This document shows positions 47,285 to 56,407 of a stretch of 64,000 nucleotides of DNA, piece after piece. Source of the DNA: DASSQJ01 sp963772645 (GTDB lineage: Bacteria > Actinomycetota > Actinomycetes > Actinomycetales > Dermatophilaceae); assembly GCA_963772645.1 (NCBI GenBank), contig CAVYYD010000005.1, positions 236,261 to 300,260 of the forward strand. Direction: 5' to 3'. Each line of letters starts with the position of its first letter. The stretch's first letter is position 1. Position numbers and translations under genes: made by a program. The notes beneath the pieces were generated by a model. That model had not been told where the DNA came from. It ran no database searches and was given only the letters and a program-made list of their open reading frames with translations.

Positions 47285-47307
47285 CGCGCCGGGTGGCACG
47301 TCGCCGC

Positions 47308-48309
47308 TCAGGTGCGGTCGCCGAAGAGGCTGGTGACCGAGCCGTCCTCGAAGACCTCCTTGACCGCGGCGCTGATCAGCGGCGCGATCGAGAGCACGGT
47401 GAGGCAGTCGATCTCCTTCTCCGGCGAGATCGGCAGGGTGTTGGTGACGATGACCTCACGGGCGGCGCAGGCCTGGAGCCGGTCGACCGCCGGGTCCGAG
47501 AGGATCGCGTGCGTCGCGGCGATGACCACGTCCTTGGCCCCGTCGGCCATCAGCGCGTCCGCGGCCTTGGTGATCGTGCCGGCGGTGTCGATCATGTCGT
47601 CGACGAGGACGCAGACACGGTCGCGGACGTCGCCGACGACCCGGTTGGCGACCATCTCGTTCGGGCGGTTGATGTCACGGGTCTTGTGGATGAAGGCCAG
47701 CGGCACCCCGCCGAGGCGCTTGGACCACTGCTCGGCGACCTTGATCCGGCCGGCGTCCGGCGAGACCACCGCCAGGTGCTCGTCGCCGTACTTGCGGGCG
47801 ACGTACTCGGAGAGCACCGGGATGGCCACGAGGTGGTCGACCGGGCCGTCGAAGAAGCCCTGGATCTGGTCGGTGTGCAGGTCGACGCAGATGAGCCGGT
47901 CGGCCCCGGCGGTGCGGAACATGTCCGCCATGAGCCGGGCGCTGATCGGCTCGCGGCCGCGGTGCTTCTTGTCCTGGCGCGCGTAGCCGTAGAACGGCAT
48001 GACGACGGTGATCCGCTTGGCGCTGGCCCGCTTCAGCGCGTCGACCATGAGCAGGTGCTCCATGATGTTCTCGTTGATCGGGCTGGTGTGGCTCTGCAGG
48101 ACGAAGGCGTCCGAGCCGCGCACCGACTCCTCGAACCGGACGTAGATCTCGCCGTTGGCGAAGTCGTACGCGCTCGTCGGGACCAGCTCGGTGCCGAGCT
48201 GGGCGGCGACCTCCTGGGCCAGCTCGGGGTTGGCCCGCCCGGAGAACACCATGAGCTGCTTCTTCGGCCGCTTGCGGATGTTCGCGGACGGAGGCCGGTT
48301 GTGGCTCAA
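47308..48309 (-). CDS. prs: ribose-phosphate pyrophosphokinase
   Basis: Prs makes PRPP from ribose 5-phosphate and ATP for nucleotide, His, Trp and arabinan-precursor synthesis. Motifs: VFSGRANPELAQEVAAQLG, FANGEIYVRFEESVRGSD, PFYGYARQDKKHRGREPISA (flexible loop), and the PRPP-site VCVLVDDMIDTAGTI. The only start giving the family N-terminus is TTG 48309, whose TTGA overlaps the glmU stop; ATG at MVFSG is 19 residues in and would trim the fold. The product is 333 residues. glmU-prs coupling is conserved in Actinobacteria. Confidence 0.95.
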   Translation of the reverse strand: MSHNRPPSANIRKRPKKQLMVFSGRANPELAQEVAAQLGTELVPTSAYDFANGEIYVRFEESVRGSDAFVLQSHTSPINENIMEHLLMVDALKRASAKRITVVMPFYGYARQDKKHRGREPISARLMADMFRTAGADRLICVDLHTDQIQGFFDGPVDHLVAIPVLSEYVARKYGDEHLAVVSPDAGRIKVAEQWSKRLGGVPLAFIHKTRDINRPNEMVANRVVGDVRDRVCVLVDDMIDTAGTITKAADALMADGAKDVVIAATHAILSDPAVDRLQACAAREVIVTNTLPISPEKEIDCLTVLSIAPLISAAVKEVFEDGSVTSLFGDRT

Positions 48310-49760
48310 CGGTTCCCACTTTCGGAGTCGGTCTCGCCGAGGGCCCGGCGGGCGGCCTCCGCGGAGGGGGTGCCGGCGCGCCGCCGCTCGACCCACCCCT
48401 CGATGTTGCGCTGCGGGGCGACGTTGACCGCCAGCGCGCCGGGCGGGACGTCCTTGCGGATGACCGTGCCCGCCCCGGAGTAGGCGCCGTCGCCGACGGT
48501 GACCGGGGCGACGTACATGTTGTCGCTGCCCATCCGGCAGTGGCTGCCGACGACGGTGTGCGCCTTGTTGACGCCGTCGTAGTTGACGAAGACCGAGGCG
48601 GCGCCGATGTTCGTGCCCTCCCCGATCGTCGCGTCTCCGACGTAGGACAGATGGGGCACCTTGGCCCCGGCCCCGATGTCGGCGTTCTTCGTCTCGACGA
48701 AGCCACCGATCTTGCCGCCCTCGCCGAGGCGGGTCCCGGGTCGCAGGTAGGCGTACGGACCGACCGTCGCGCCGGGCCCGACCACCGCGAGGTTCGCCAC
48801 CGCCCGCTGCACCTCGGCCCCGTCCCCCACCTCGGTGTCGGTGAGGGTGACCTCGGGGCCGATCGTGGCACCGGCCCCGATGGTCGTCGCGCCGAGCAGC
48901 TGGGTGCCCGGCAGGACGGTGGTGTCGGCACCGATCGTCACGTCGACGTCGACCCAGGTCGTCGCCGGGTCGACGATGGTGACGCCCTCGCGCATGTGCC
49001 GCTCGCAGACGCGGCGGTTCAGCTCGCGGCCGACCGCGGCCAGCTGGACCCGGTCGTTGACCCCCTCGGTCTGCCAGAGGTCCTCGACGACGTGGGCCCG
49101 GACGGCGTGCCCGTCGCGCCGCGCGACCTCGACGACGTCGGTGAGGTACTTCTCGCCCTGGGAGTTGTCGGTGCCGACCCCGGCGAGGGCCTGGCGCAGC
49201 AGGGCGGCGTCGAACGCGTAGATGCCCGAGTTCACCTCGCGGACCGCCCGTTCGGCCTCGGTGGCGTCCCGGTGCTCGACGATGCGCTCGACCCGACCCT
49301 GCGCGTCCCGGATGACCCGCCCGTAGCCGGTGGGGTCCGGCAGCTCGGCGGTGATGACCGAGACGCCGCTGCCCGCCTCGACGTGGGCGCCGACGAGGCC
49401 GAGCAGGGTCTCGCCGGTGAGCAGCGGGACGTCGCCGTAGGTGACGAGGACGGTTCCGGCGAGGTCCCCGGGCAGGGCGTCGAGGCCGCACTCGACCGCG
49501 CGGCCGGTGCCCTTGACCTCGTCCTGCTCGGCGATGACGAGCCCTGCGTCGAAGGCCGAGCAGAACTCCACCACCCGGTCACGCTCGTGCCGGACGACGA
49601 CCTCGACGTGCTCGGCGCCGGTGGCCCGGGCGGCGCGGATCGCGTGCCCGAGGAGGGTGGTTCCGCCGACGCGGTGCAGGACCTTGGGGGTGGCGGACCT
49701 CATCCGGGTGCCCTCGCCCGCGGCGAGGACGATGACGGCGGCCGGCCGTGCGGTGCTCAC
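48306..49760 (-). CDS. glmU: bifunctional GlmU (GlcN-1-P acetyltransferase / UDP-GlcNAc pyrophosphorylase)
   Basis: GlmU completes UDP-GlcNAc synthesis. The uridyltransferase domain has VIVLAAGEGTRMRSATPKVL, YGDVPLLTGETL, EVNSGIYAFD and NDRVQLA. The C-terminal half is a left-handed beta-helix of hexapeptide repeats with RPGTRLGEGGKIGGFVETKN, SYVGDATIGEGTNIGA and SDNMYVAPVTVGDGAYSGAG. Length 484, GTG start at 49760. GlmS, the first enzyme of the same pathway, is 41 kb away in this window. Confidence 0.97.
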   Translation of the reverse strand: MSTARPAAVIVLAAGEGTRMRSATPKVLHRVGGTTLLGHAIRAARATGAEHVEVVVRHERDRVVEFCSAFDAGLVIAEQDEVKGTGRAVECGLDALPGDLAGTVLVTYGDVPLLTGETLLGLVGAHVEAGSGVSVITAELPDPTGYGRVIRDAQGRVERIVEHRDATEAERAVREVNSGIYAFDAALLRQALAGVGTDNSQGEKYLTDVVEVARRDGHAVRAHVVEDLWQTEGVNDRVQLAAVGRELNRRVCERHMREGVTIVDPATTWVDVDVTIGADTTVLPGTQLLGATTIGAGATIGPEVTLTDTEVGDGAEVQRAVANLAVVGPGATVGPYAYLRPGTRLGEGGKIGGFVETKNADIGAGAKVPHLSYVGDATIGEGTNIGAASVFVNYDGVNKAHTVVGSHCRMGSDNMYVAPVTVGDGAYSGAGTVIRKDVPPGALAVNVAPQRNIEGWVERRRAGTPSAEAARRALGETDSESGNR

Positions 49761-49890
49761 GCGTGGTGCTCCAGAGGGGTCGGGGTGCCACGGGACGTCA
49801 GCGATGCTACCGCCCGCCCGGCGGAGGCATGCGGGGTGGCCGCGCCCGGCGGGATGCCGGGGGCGGCCCGGGCGCGGCCGGCGCGGGGCC

Positions 49891-50433
49891 TCAGTGCGGC
49901 GTGGTCAGGCCGGGCCGGCCCGCACTGCCGGCGGCCCGGGCCACCGCCCAGCCGGCCGCACGCGAGGCCCGGGAGAAGCCCGACTCCGGCTCCCCGGAGA
50001 TCCGCGGCGGCATGACCACGACCGGACAGTGCGCGGCGTAGACGAGCCGGTGGGCGAAGAGCGGGGAGCGGGCCAGCGAGCGCGGCGCGTCGATGACGAG
50101 CAGGTCGGCGTCCCGAGCGGCCTCGAGCAGGGCCCGGCGCCGGTCGCCGCGGACGAGCCGCAGCTCGACCCCGTGGTCGCCGCCGAGGACCTCGGCGACG
50201 TCGGAGACGAGGCGGCTGAACGCCTCCTGCTCGGCCTCGACCGCCCGCGGGACCCGGGTCGCGGTCGTGCCGGAGGGCGTCGCCTGCGGGTTGGGCGCGT
50301 GCCAGGCCCGCAGGGCGACGACCCGGCCGCCGCGCAGCGCCGCCTGCTCGTGCCCCCACCGCAGCGCGGTCGGCGAGCTCGAGCCGGGACTGACCCCGAC
50401 GACGACCGTGTAGCGGTGCTCGGTGCTGTCCAT
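49891..50433 (-). CDS. universal stress protein (UspA family)
   Basis: A 180-residue single-domain USP. It begins with the strand VVVGVSPGSSSPTALRWG and has LRAWHAP, VELRLVRGDRRRALLEAARD and ADLLVIDAPRSL. The ATP-binding G-2x-G-9x-G-S/T pattern is poorly kept (APRSLARSPLFAHRLVYAAH), so it may not bind ATP. ATG 50433 has AAGGAGTGCCG upstream. It is 14 bp downstream of the MFS gene, so they are likely one transcript. Confidence 0.87.
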   Translation of the reverse strand: MDSTEHRYTVVVGVSPGSSSPTALRWGHEQAALRGGRVVALRAWHAPNPQATPSGTTATRVPRAVEAEQEAFSRLVSDVAEVLGGDHGVELRLVRGDRRRALLEAARDADLLVIDAPRSLARSPLFAHRLVYAAHCPVVVMPPRISGEPESGFSRASRAAGWAVARAAGSAGRPGLTTPH

Positions 50434-50447
50434 CGGCACTCCTTCGC

Positions 50448-51923
50448 TCAGACCGGGAGGTGGACGGTCTCGTTGCCCTGCTCGTCGTAGCTGGTCAGTG
50501 GCGGCGCGATCTCCTCCAGCGACTTGCCCTCGGCGTCGACCCCCCAGGCCCAGGCGACGAGGGCCCCGAGCAGCATGATCGCCGTGGCGATGAGGTAGCC
50601 CCAGAACATCGGGGTCCGGTTCGAGCCGTCGCCGATCAGCCAGCCGTAGAAGACCGGGCCGAGCGCACCGAAGACCTGCGCGATGGCGAAGAAGTAGGAG
50701 ATCGCCTGCCCGCGCACCTCGAGGGGGAAGATCTCGGACACCGTGAGGTACCCGGCGGACGCGCCCGCCGAGGCGAAGAAGAACGCGACGCACCAGAACG
50801 CCGTGTGAACCACCGCGTTGATGGATCCGGCCTGGAAGAGGAACGCCGAGATGGCCAGGACGATGCCGGCGAACGAGTAGGTCCCGGCGATCATCCGCCG
50901 TCGCCCGACGGTGTCGAAGAACGGCCCGAGGACCAGCGGCCCGAGCAGGTTCCCGATCGCGAACGGGAAGAAGTACAGGGCCGACTGGGAGGGCGTCTTG
51001 TCGTAGAAGTTCTGCAGGACCAGCGCGTAGGTGAAGAAGATCGCGTTGTAGAGGAAGCTCTGGGTGATCATCAGCGTCGCGCCGAGCACGGTCCGCTTCG
51101 GGTACATGTGGAAGAAGACGTACCAGAGCTGGCGGGGTGTGAGGCCCTCGCGGCCCTTGATCCACATGGCGTCGTCGTCACCGTGGTCGGGAAGGTCCTT
51201 GCCCGCGGCGCGGACGTCGTCCTCGATGCCGGAGACGATCCTCTCGGCCGCGTCCCGGTGGCCGTGGGTGACCATCCAGCGGGGGCTCTCGGGGATGTGC
51301 CGGCGGAGCTGGATGATGCCGAGGCCGAGGATCGGGCCGATGAAGAAGGCGATGCGCCAGCCGATGTTCTGCCCGAACCGGCTGGTGTCGAGCAGGATCG
51401 TCGACGCGAACGCACCGATGGCGGCACCGGCCCAGTAGGTGCCGTTGATCGCGAGGTCGACCCGGCCGCGGAACTTGCCCGGGATCAGCTCGTCGATCGC
51501 CGAGTTGACCGCCGAGTACTCGCCGCCGATGCCCATGCCGGCGAAGAACCGGAAGCCGAGGAAGATCATCATGCTCGGCGAGAGCCCGGCCGCCGCCGAG
51601 GCGACGAGGTAGAGGACCAGGGTCCAGCTGAACAGCTTCTTGCGCCCCCACGAGTCGGTGAGGCGGCCGAAGAACAGCGCCCCGACCACCTGGCCGACGA
51701 GGTACACGGTGCCGGCGAGGCCGACGTCCGCCGCGGTCATGTCGAGGGTCTTCTCGAAGCCGCCCGCGGCCACGATCTGGGCCTCGAGGCCGTCGAGGAT
51801 CCAGGCCGTCCCGAGGCCGAAGATCACCATCCAGTGGAACTTCACCCACGGCATGTCGTGCATCCGGGCCGGGATAAGGCTCTTGACCGGCTTGTCCTGC
51901 ACCGCTTCTTCCGTCGTCGCCAC
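50448..51923 (-). CDS. MFS transporter (sugar/metabolite:H+ symporter type)
   Basis: A 491-residue, 12-helix major-facilitator protein. GRLTDSWGRKKLFSWTLVLY is motif A; RFFAGMGIGGEYSAVNSAID resembles the sugar/aromatic-acid symporter signature; IPGKFRGRVDLAINGTYWAG and PESPRWMVTHG follow. A charged central loop of about 60 residues (RDAAERIVSGIEDDVRAAGK) separates the halves. Substrate unknown. GTG at 51923. A universal stress gene follows closely. The 193 bp upstream holds no obvious regulator gene. Confidence 0.92.
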   Translation of the reverse strand: MATTEEAVQDKPVKSLIPARMHDMPWVKFHWMVIFGLGTAWILDGLEAQIVAAGGFEKTLDMTAADVGLAGTVYLVGQVVGALFFGRLTDSWGRKKLFSWTLVLYLVASAAAGLSPSMMIFLGFRFFAGMGIGGEYSAVNSAIDELIPGKFRGRVDLAINGTYWAGAAIGAFASTILLDTSRFGQNIGWRIAFFIGPILGLGIIQLRRHIPESPRWMVTHGHRDAAERIVSGIEDDVRAAGKDLPDHGDDDAMWIKGREGLTPRQLWYVFFHMYPKRTVLGATLMITQSFLYNAIFFTYALVLQNFYDKTPSQSALYFFPFAIGNLLGPLVLGPFFDTVGRRRMIAGTYSFAGIVLAISAFLFQAGSINAVVHTAFWCVAFFFASAGASAGYLTVSEIFPLEVRGQAISYFFAIAQVFGALGPVFYGWLIGDGSNRTPMFWGYLIATAIMLLGALVAWAWGVDAEGKSLEEIAPPLTSYDEQGNETVHLPV

Positions 51924-52116
51924 GTCGCTCCCCTTTCGTCGTCGCTCCGCCCGGTGGTGGGCGCCCGGGCACCGACGGGGCTGCCTCGCCGATGAGGGAC
52001 GGTGGGGAGCGGGTGCCGGGTGTCCGTCCTCCGACGGTAGGAGGGCGCGGCGGCGTACGGACCTTTGCAGTCGTGCACGTTTCCTCGACCCCCGGAGTTC
52101 GTCGAGGATTGCCGAC

Positions 52117-52187
52117 GATCGGGCCGGTCCACCGTCGGGTCTCGCCGATCGGGCCGGTCCACCGTCGGGTCTCGCCGATCGGGCCGG
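52117..52187. repeat. 30-bp tandem repeat, 2.4 copies
   Basis: Two exact 30-bp copies (52117-52146, 52147-52176) starting GATCGGGCCGGTCCACCGTC, plus 11 bp of a third, lie between the MFS gene and tRNA-Gln. The unit length is a multiple of three but no gene spans it. It could be a slippage product or a repeated binding site. Confidence 0.85.
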
Positions 52188-52199
52188 AGCCGCCCCCTG

Positions 52200-52281
52200 T
52201 GGCTCCCCGGGTAGGAATCGAACCTACGTCGCTAGTCCTGATTCAAAGTCAGGCGGGCCCTGCCAGCAGACCAACCGGGGA
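52200..52281 (-). tRNA. tRNA-Gln (anticodon UUG)
   Basis: Acceptor TCCCCGG/CCGGGGA, anticodon stem CCTGA/TCAGG with loop CTTTGAA (UUG), T arm GTAGG-TTCGATT-CCTAC, discriminator G (Gln identity) and an encoded CCA. The variable region is nine nucleotides, longer than the usual four or five, and the D arm is also long, for 82 nt in total. A glutamine tRNA near glmU/prs is common in Actinobacteria. Confidence 0.88.
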
Positions 52282-52382
52282 ACGCCGCGCCGACGCGGCT
52301 GCGTCGAGGGTAGTCGAGCACCCGCGCAGCCACGCGGATCTGGCCCACGGCGCGGGCCGCCGCACCGGCACGGCACAATGAG

Positions 52383-53051
52383 GTGGTGAGCGAGGACCCG
52401 GCCGCGAAGAAGACGCGGGGCTCGCGGTCCCGGATGACCGGGCGCGAGCGCCGCGAGCAGCTCATCGGCATCGGCCGCAAGCACTTCGCCGACCGGGGGT
52501 TCGAGGGGGCCACGGTCGAGGAGATCGCGGCCTCGGCCGGGGTCTCCAAGCCGGTCGTCTACGAGCACTTCGGCGGCAAGGAGGGGCTCTACGCCGTCGT
52601 CGTCGACCGCGAGATCGAGGGCCTGCTCGCCGCCGTCACCGCGGCGCTGGACTCCGGCGGCACCTCTCGCCAGATCATCGAGCGGGCCGCCCTGGCCCTG
52701 CTCGACTACGTCGAGACCTCCACCGACGGCTTCCGGATCCTCGTGCGCGACAGCCCGGCCGGCCAGGCCACCGGCTCGTTCGCCAGCCTCATGAGCGACA
52801 TCTCGACCCAGGTCGACCACATCCTCGCCGCCGAGTTCAAGCGCCACAAGCTCGACCCCAAGGCCGCGCCGATGTACGCGCAGATGCTCGTCGGGATGAT
52901 CGCGCTCACCGGTCAGTGGTGGCTCGACAACCGCAAGTTCAAGAAGCAGGAGGTGGCCGCCCACGTGGTCAACCTCGCGTGGAACGGCCTGACCGGCCTC
53001 GAGCCGAAGCCGACCCTCACCGCCGGAGACCGCTCGCGGCGTCGTCCGTGA
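52383..53051 (+). CDS. TetR-family transcriptional regulator (glmU-mfd neighbourhood type)
   Basis: A 222-residue regulator. The DNA-binding domain is RMTGRERREQLIGIGRKHFA, DRGFEGATVEEIAASAGVSK and PVVYEHFGGKEGLYAVVVDR. The C-terminal ligand domain has DILVRDSP-like FRILVRDSPAGQATGSFASL and a Trp pair (GQWWLDNRKFKKQEVAAH). Tandem GTGs at 52383 and 52386 are both possible starts. A TetR gene of this kind near glmU and mfd is conserved in Actinobacteria (Rv1019 in M. tuberculosis), suggesting a housekeeping target. Confidence 0.92.
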   Translation: MVSEDPAAKKTRGSRSRMTGRERREQLIGIGRKHFADRGFEGATVEEIAASAGVSKPVVYEHFGGKEGLYAVVVDREIEGLLAAVTAALDSGGTSRQIIERAALALLDYVETSTDGFRILVRDSPAGQATGSFASLMSDISTQVDHILAAEFKRHKLDPKAAPMYAQMLVGMIALTGQWWLDNRKFKKQEVAAHVVNLAWNGLTGLEPKPTLTAGDRSRRRP

Positions 53052-53097
53052 GGCCGGCGCGCCGGGCAGCGCGCGCCGGTGCGTCGTCGGCCGCCGG

Positions 53098-53911
53098 TCA
53101 GCGCGTCGTGCGGCGACCGCGAAGACCCGCCGGAACGGGAAGTAGCACGCCCGGCCGCGGTGCGCGGGTAGGCCTCGCGCAGCGCCTCGGCGTACGGCTC
53201 GAGGAAGGCCGCGCGCTCCTCGTCGTCCTCGAGGAGGTCGAGGACCGGCCGCAGCCCGGTGGCCGTCACCCAGGTCGAGGACCGGGTTCTCGTCGCTCGC
53301 CCTCGGGGTCGAGGACGTGGAGGTAGGTGGTCTCCCACGCGTCGACCTCGCAGCCGAGCCGCGAGAGCAGCCGCAGGTAGGTGGCGGGCTCGCCGACGGC
53401 AGGGCACGTCGAGCGCCGCCGTGAGCTCGCCGGCGCGCGGGTGCCGCTCGGCGACCTCGCGCATGAGCCGGTGGCTCGGCGCGTCGAAGTTGCCCGGCAC
53501 CTGCAGCGCGAACCAGCCGCCGGGCGGCGAGCGCCGCCGACCCAGGCGCGAGCAGGTCGAGGTGGCCCGGCACCCACTGCAGCGTCGAGTTCGTGACGAC
53601 GACGTCGGGCGCCTGCCCGAGCGAGGCGGGGTCCCACTCGCGCAGGTCGGCCTGCACCCACTCGACCCGCCCGTCGGTGTCGAGCTCGCTGGCGGCCTCG
53701 AGCATCGACTCCGAGGAGTCGACCCCGACGACGCGGGCTCGCGGCCACAGCCGGGCGAGGGCGAGCGTGGCCGGGCCGTGGCCGCAGCCGAGGTCGACGA
53801 CGAGCGCGGGCGTCGTCGGCCCCGACCTGGGCGACGAGGTCGGCGAGCGGCCGCGACGCTCCGCGGCGAACCGGCCGTAGGCAGCCGGGTCCCAGCTCGG
53901 CTGGTCCTCAT
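53098..53911 (-). CDS. tam: trans-aconitate 2-methyltransferase, frameshifted
   Basis: A class I SAM methyltransferase of the Tam type, which detoxifies trans-aconitate. Recoverable pieces: WDPAAYGRFAAER, the SAM site ALVVDLGCGHGPATLALARL, GVDSSESMLEAASE, WVQADLREWDP, VVTNSTLQWVPGHLDLL, WFALQVPGNFDAPSHRLMRE and YFPFRRVFAVAAR. The YGRF and NSTLQWV motifs are Tam hallmarks. At least five frame changes occur between 53,860 and 53,110, and the exact stop (taken at 53098) is uncertain. Start ATG 53911. Divergence from a MarR gene fits the known tamR-tam arrangement. Confidence 0.83.
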
Positions 53912-53953
53912 CGCGTCCTCCTCGCGCGGTGTCGCGGCGCACCCGCGCGCCGG

Positions 53954-53976
53954 TATCTCGACATCAAGAAACTTGA
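53954..53976. promoter_or_regulatory. MarR-type operator between tam and its regulator
   Basis: Overlapping dyads: ATCTCGA-CA-TCAAGAA (imperfect) and TCAAG-AAA-CTTGA (perfect arms, 53964-53976). ATCTTGA/TCAAGAT-like dyads are typical MarR sites and this one sits 20 bp before the regulator's start and 43 bp before tam. TamR-type autorepression is the natural reading. Confidence 0.65.
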
Positions 53977-53995
53977 CGCGGAGTAGATGCGCGCC

Positions 53996-54498
53996 ATGGC
54001 CGCTGACGACGTCGACCGTATCGTCTCCGCGTGGCGACGCGAGCGCCCCGACCTGGACGTCACACCGCTCGAGGTGCTCTCCCGGGTCTCCCGGCTCGCC
54101 CGCCGCCTCGACCTCGCCCGGGGGCGGGCCTTCGCCGGCACCGGCCTGGAGGGCTGGGAGTTCGACGTGCTCTCCGCGCTGCGCCGCGCCGGCGCCCCCT
54201 ACGAGCTGAGCCCCGGCCAGCTGGTCGCCGAGACCCTCGTGACGAGCGGGACGATGACCAACCGGGTCGACCGGCTCGTCGGCGCGCGGCTTCGTCGAGC
54301 GGCACCCCGACCCGGGCGACCGGCGCGGGGTCCTCGTCCGGCTCACCGAGCGAGGGGATGCGCGTCGTCGACGCCGCGCTGGCCGAGCTGCTCGCCGACG
54401 AGCACGACCTGCTCGCCGAGCTCGACCCGGCTGAGCGCGACGCCCTGGCCGGCCTGCTGCGCCGGCTGCTGCGCCCCTTCGAGGCGCTCGCGTCCTGA
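53996..54498 (+). CDS. tamR: MarR-family regulator (TamR-like), frameshifted
   Basis: A MarR regulator of about 167 residues once two frame breaks (about 54,287 and 54,350) are repaired. N-terminal LEVLSRVSRLARRLDLARGR, then WEFDVLSALRRAGAPYELSP, QLVAETLVTSGTMTNRVDRL (recognition helix) and VERHPDPGDRRGVLVRLTE (wing) are in order. The C-terminal dimer helices are MRVVDAALAELLADEHDLLA and FEALAS. ATG 53996 or 53987. In Streptomyces TamR controls tam and responds to citrate/aconitate; the same pairing is seen here. The transferred function is inference. Confidence 0.8.
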
Positions 54499-54546
54499 GC
54501 GGGCGCGCCCCGGCCACGGCGCGGCGCCAGCCCCCGGCAGCCGGCC

Positions 54547-56407
54547 TCAGCCGGACGACGTCGGCGGCCTCGAGCCACTCGAGCTCGAGCGCCTCGCGCT
54601 CGTCGACGACCTCGCGCAGCTCGCGGTTGAGCGTCGAGCACCCGCTCGTGGTCGGTCGCGGCCTCGGCCATCGCGCTGTGCAGCCGCTCCTCGCGCTCGG
54701 CGAGCCGGGCTGCAGCTGCTGCTCGACCCGGGCCATCACCTTGCGGGCCTCGCGCGCCACCGCCGGCGCGGAGCGGCATCGGCCCGCTCCCCGGCGGCCG
54801 GCGCCCGGCCGACCGCGGCGCCCGCGCCGGGCGCGTCGGGCGACCGCACCGGACGCCCTCTCCGCGCTCGACGAGCGCGGCGCGCAGCCGGAGGTACTCC
54901 TCGACCCCGCCGGGCAGGTCGCGCAGCCGGCCGTCGCCGAGCAGGGCGAGCTGCCGGTCGCAGACCCGCTCGAGGAGGTAGCGGTCGTGGGAGACGACGA
55001 CGAGCGTGCCGGCCCAGCCGTCGAGCAGGTCCTCGAGCGAGGTGAGGGTCTCGATGTCGAGGTCGTTCGTCGGCTCGTCGAGGAGCAGGACGTTCGGCTC
55101 GTCCATGAGCAGCCGGGTCAGCTGGAGCCGGCGCCGCTCGCCGCCGGAGAGGTCGCCGACCCGGGTCTGCTGGCGCGGTCCGGTGAACCCGAGCCGCTGG
55201 GCGAGCTGGGACGCCGAGAGCTCCTTGCGGCCGAGCCGCACCGTCGAGCGGACGTCCTCGACGGCCTCGATGACCCGCCGGTCCGCCCACGCGTCGAGCT
55301 CGCGGACCTCCTGGGTGAGGAACCCGAGCCGGACCGTGACCCCGACCTTGCGCCGTGCCCGCCGCGAGCGGCACCTCGCCGGCGAGGGCACGCAGCAGGG
55401 TCGACTTGCCGGCCCCGTTGACGCCGACCAGCCCGACCCGGTCGCCCGGTGCCGAGCCGCCAGGTGCACCGGCTCGAGGAGCACCCGGTCGCCGACGGTG
55501 AGCGTGGCGTCGAGCAGGTCGACGACGTCCTTGCCGAGGCGGGTCGCGGCGAACCGCATGAGCTCGACGTCGTCCCGCGGCGGCGGCTCGTCGGCGATGA
55601 GCGCGTTCGCGGCGTCGATGCGGAACTTCGGCTTGCTCGTGCGGGCCGGGCGGGCCGCGGCGCAGCCAGGCCAGCTCCTTGCGCAGCAGGTTGTCGCGGC
55701 GCTCGGCGAGCACCCCGGCCATCCGCTCGCGCTCGGCCTGGGCGAGGACGTAGGCCGCGTAGCCGCCGTCGTACTGGTGCGACCCCGCCGCCGTCGACCT
55801 CCCAGGTCCGGGTGGCCACGGCGTCGAGGAACCAGCGGTCGTGGGTGATGACGACGAGGCCGGTGTCCGGGCGCGCGTAGACGCCGGCGAGGTGCTCGGC
55901 GAGCCAGGCGACACCCTCGACGTCGAGGTGGTTGGTCGGCTCGTCGAGGAGGAGCAGGTCCGGGCGCGGCGACGAGCAGCGCGGCCAGGGCCACCCGCCG
56001 CCGCTCGCCGCCGGACAGCGGGCCGACCGGCGGCGTCGAGCCCGCCGACGACCGGGGCGTCGAGCCCGCCGAGCAGCCCGGCGAGGACGTCGCGCACCCG
56101 GGGGTCGGCGGCCCACTCGTGCTCGGCCAGGTCGCCGAGCACCGCCTCGCGCACCGTCGTCGCGGCGTCGAGGGTGTCCGTCCTGGGTCGAGCACGCCGA
56201 CGCGCAGGCCGCCGGTGCGGGCGACCCGGCCGTCGTCGACGCGCGAGCGCGCCGGCGAGCACCCGCAGCAGCGTGGTCTTGCCGCCGCCGTTGCGACCGA
56301 CGACCCCGATCCGGTCGCCGCCGCCGACGCCGAGCGAGACGGCGTCGAGCACCTGCGCGGTGCCGAGGGCGAGGCGAGGCGCGCTCGACGGAGACGAGGT
56401 TGGCCAC
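54547..56407 (-). CDS. ABC-F family ATPase, frameshifted
   Basis: A soluble two-ABC protein of the ribosome-associated ABC-F class. Domain one has GVVGRNGGGKTTLLRVLAGA and LSGGERRRVALAALL; domain two has DLSGGERRRLQLTRLLMDEP and NVLLLDEPTNDLDIETLTSL, then VVSHDRYLLERVCDRQLALL. A C-terminal coiled coil ends LNRELREVVDEREALELEWLEAADVVG. Breaks occur at several points, for example an extra G in CCGG at 54551-54554 just before the stop. GTG 56407 overlaps the ispE stop by 1 bp. About 600 residues after repair. It may protect ribosomes or act in translation. Confidence 0.87.

Noticed and set aside
52117..52187. CRISPR array
   Set aside because: The repeats are directly adjacent with no spacers and no cas genes are near.
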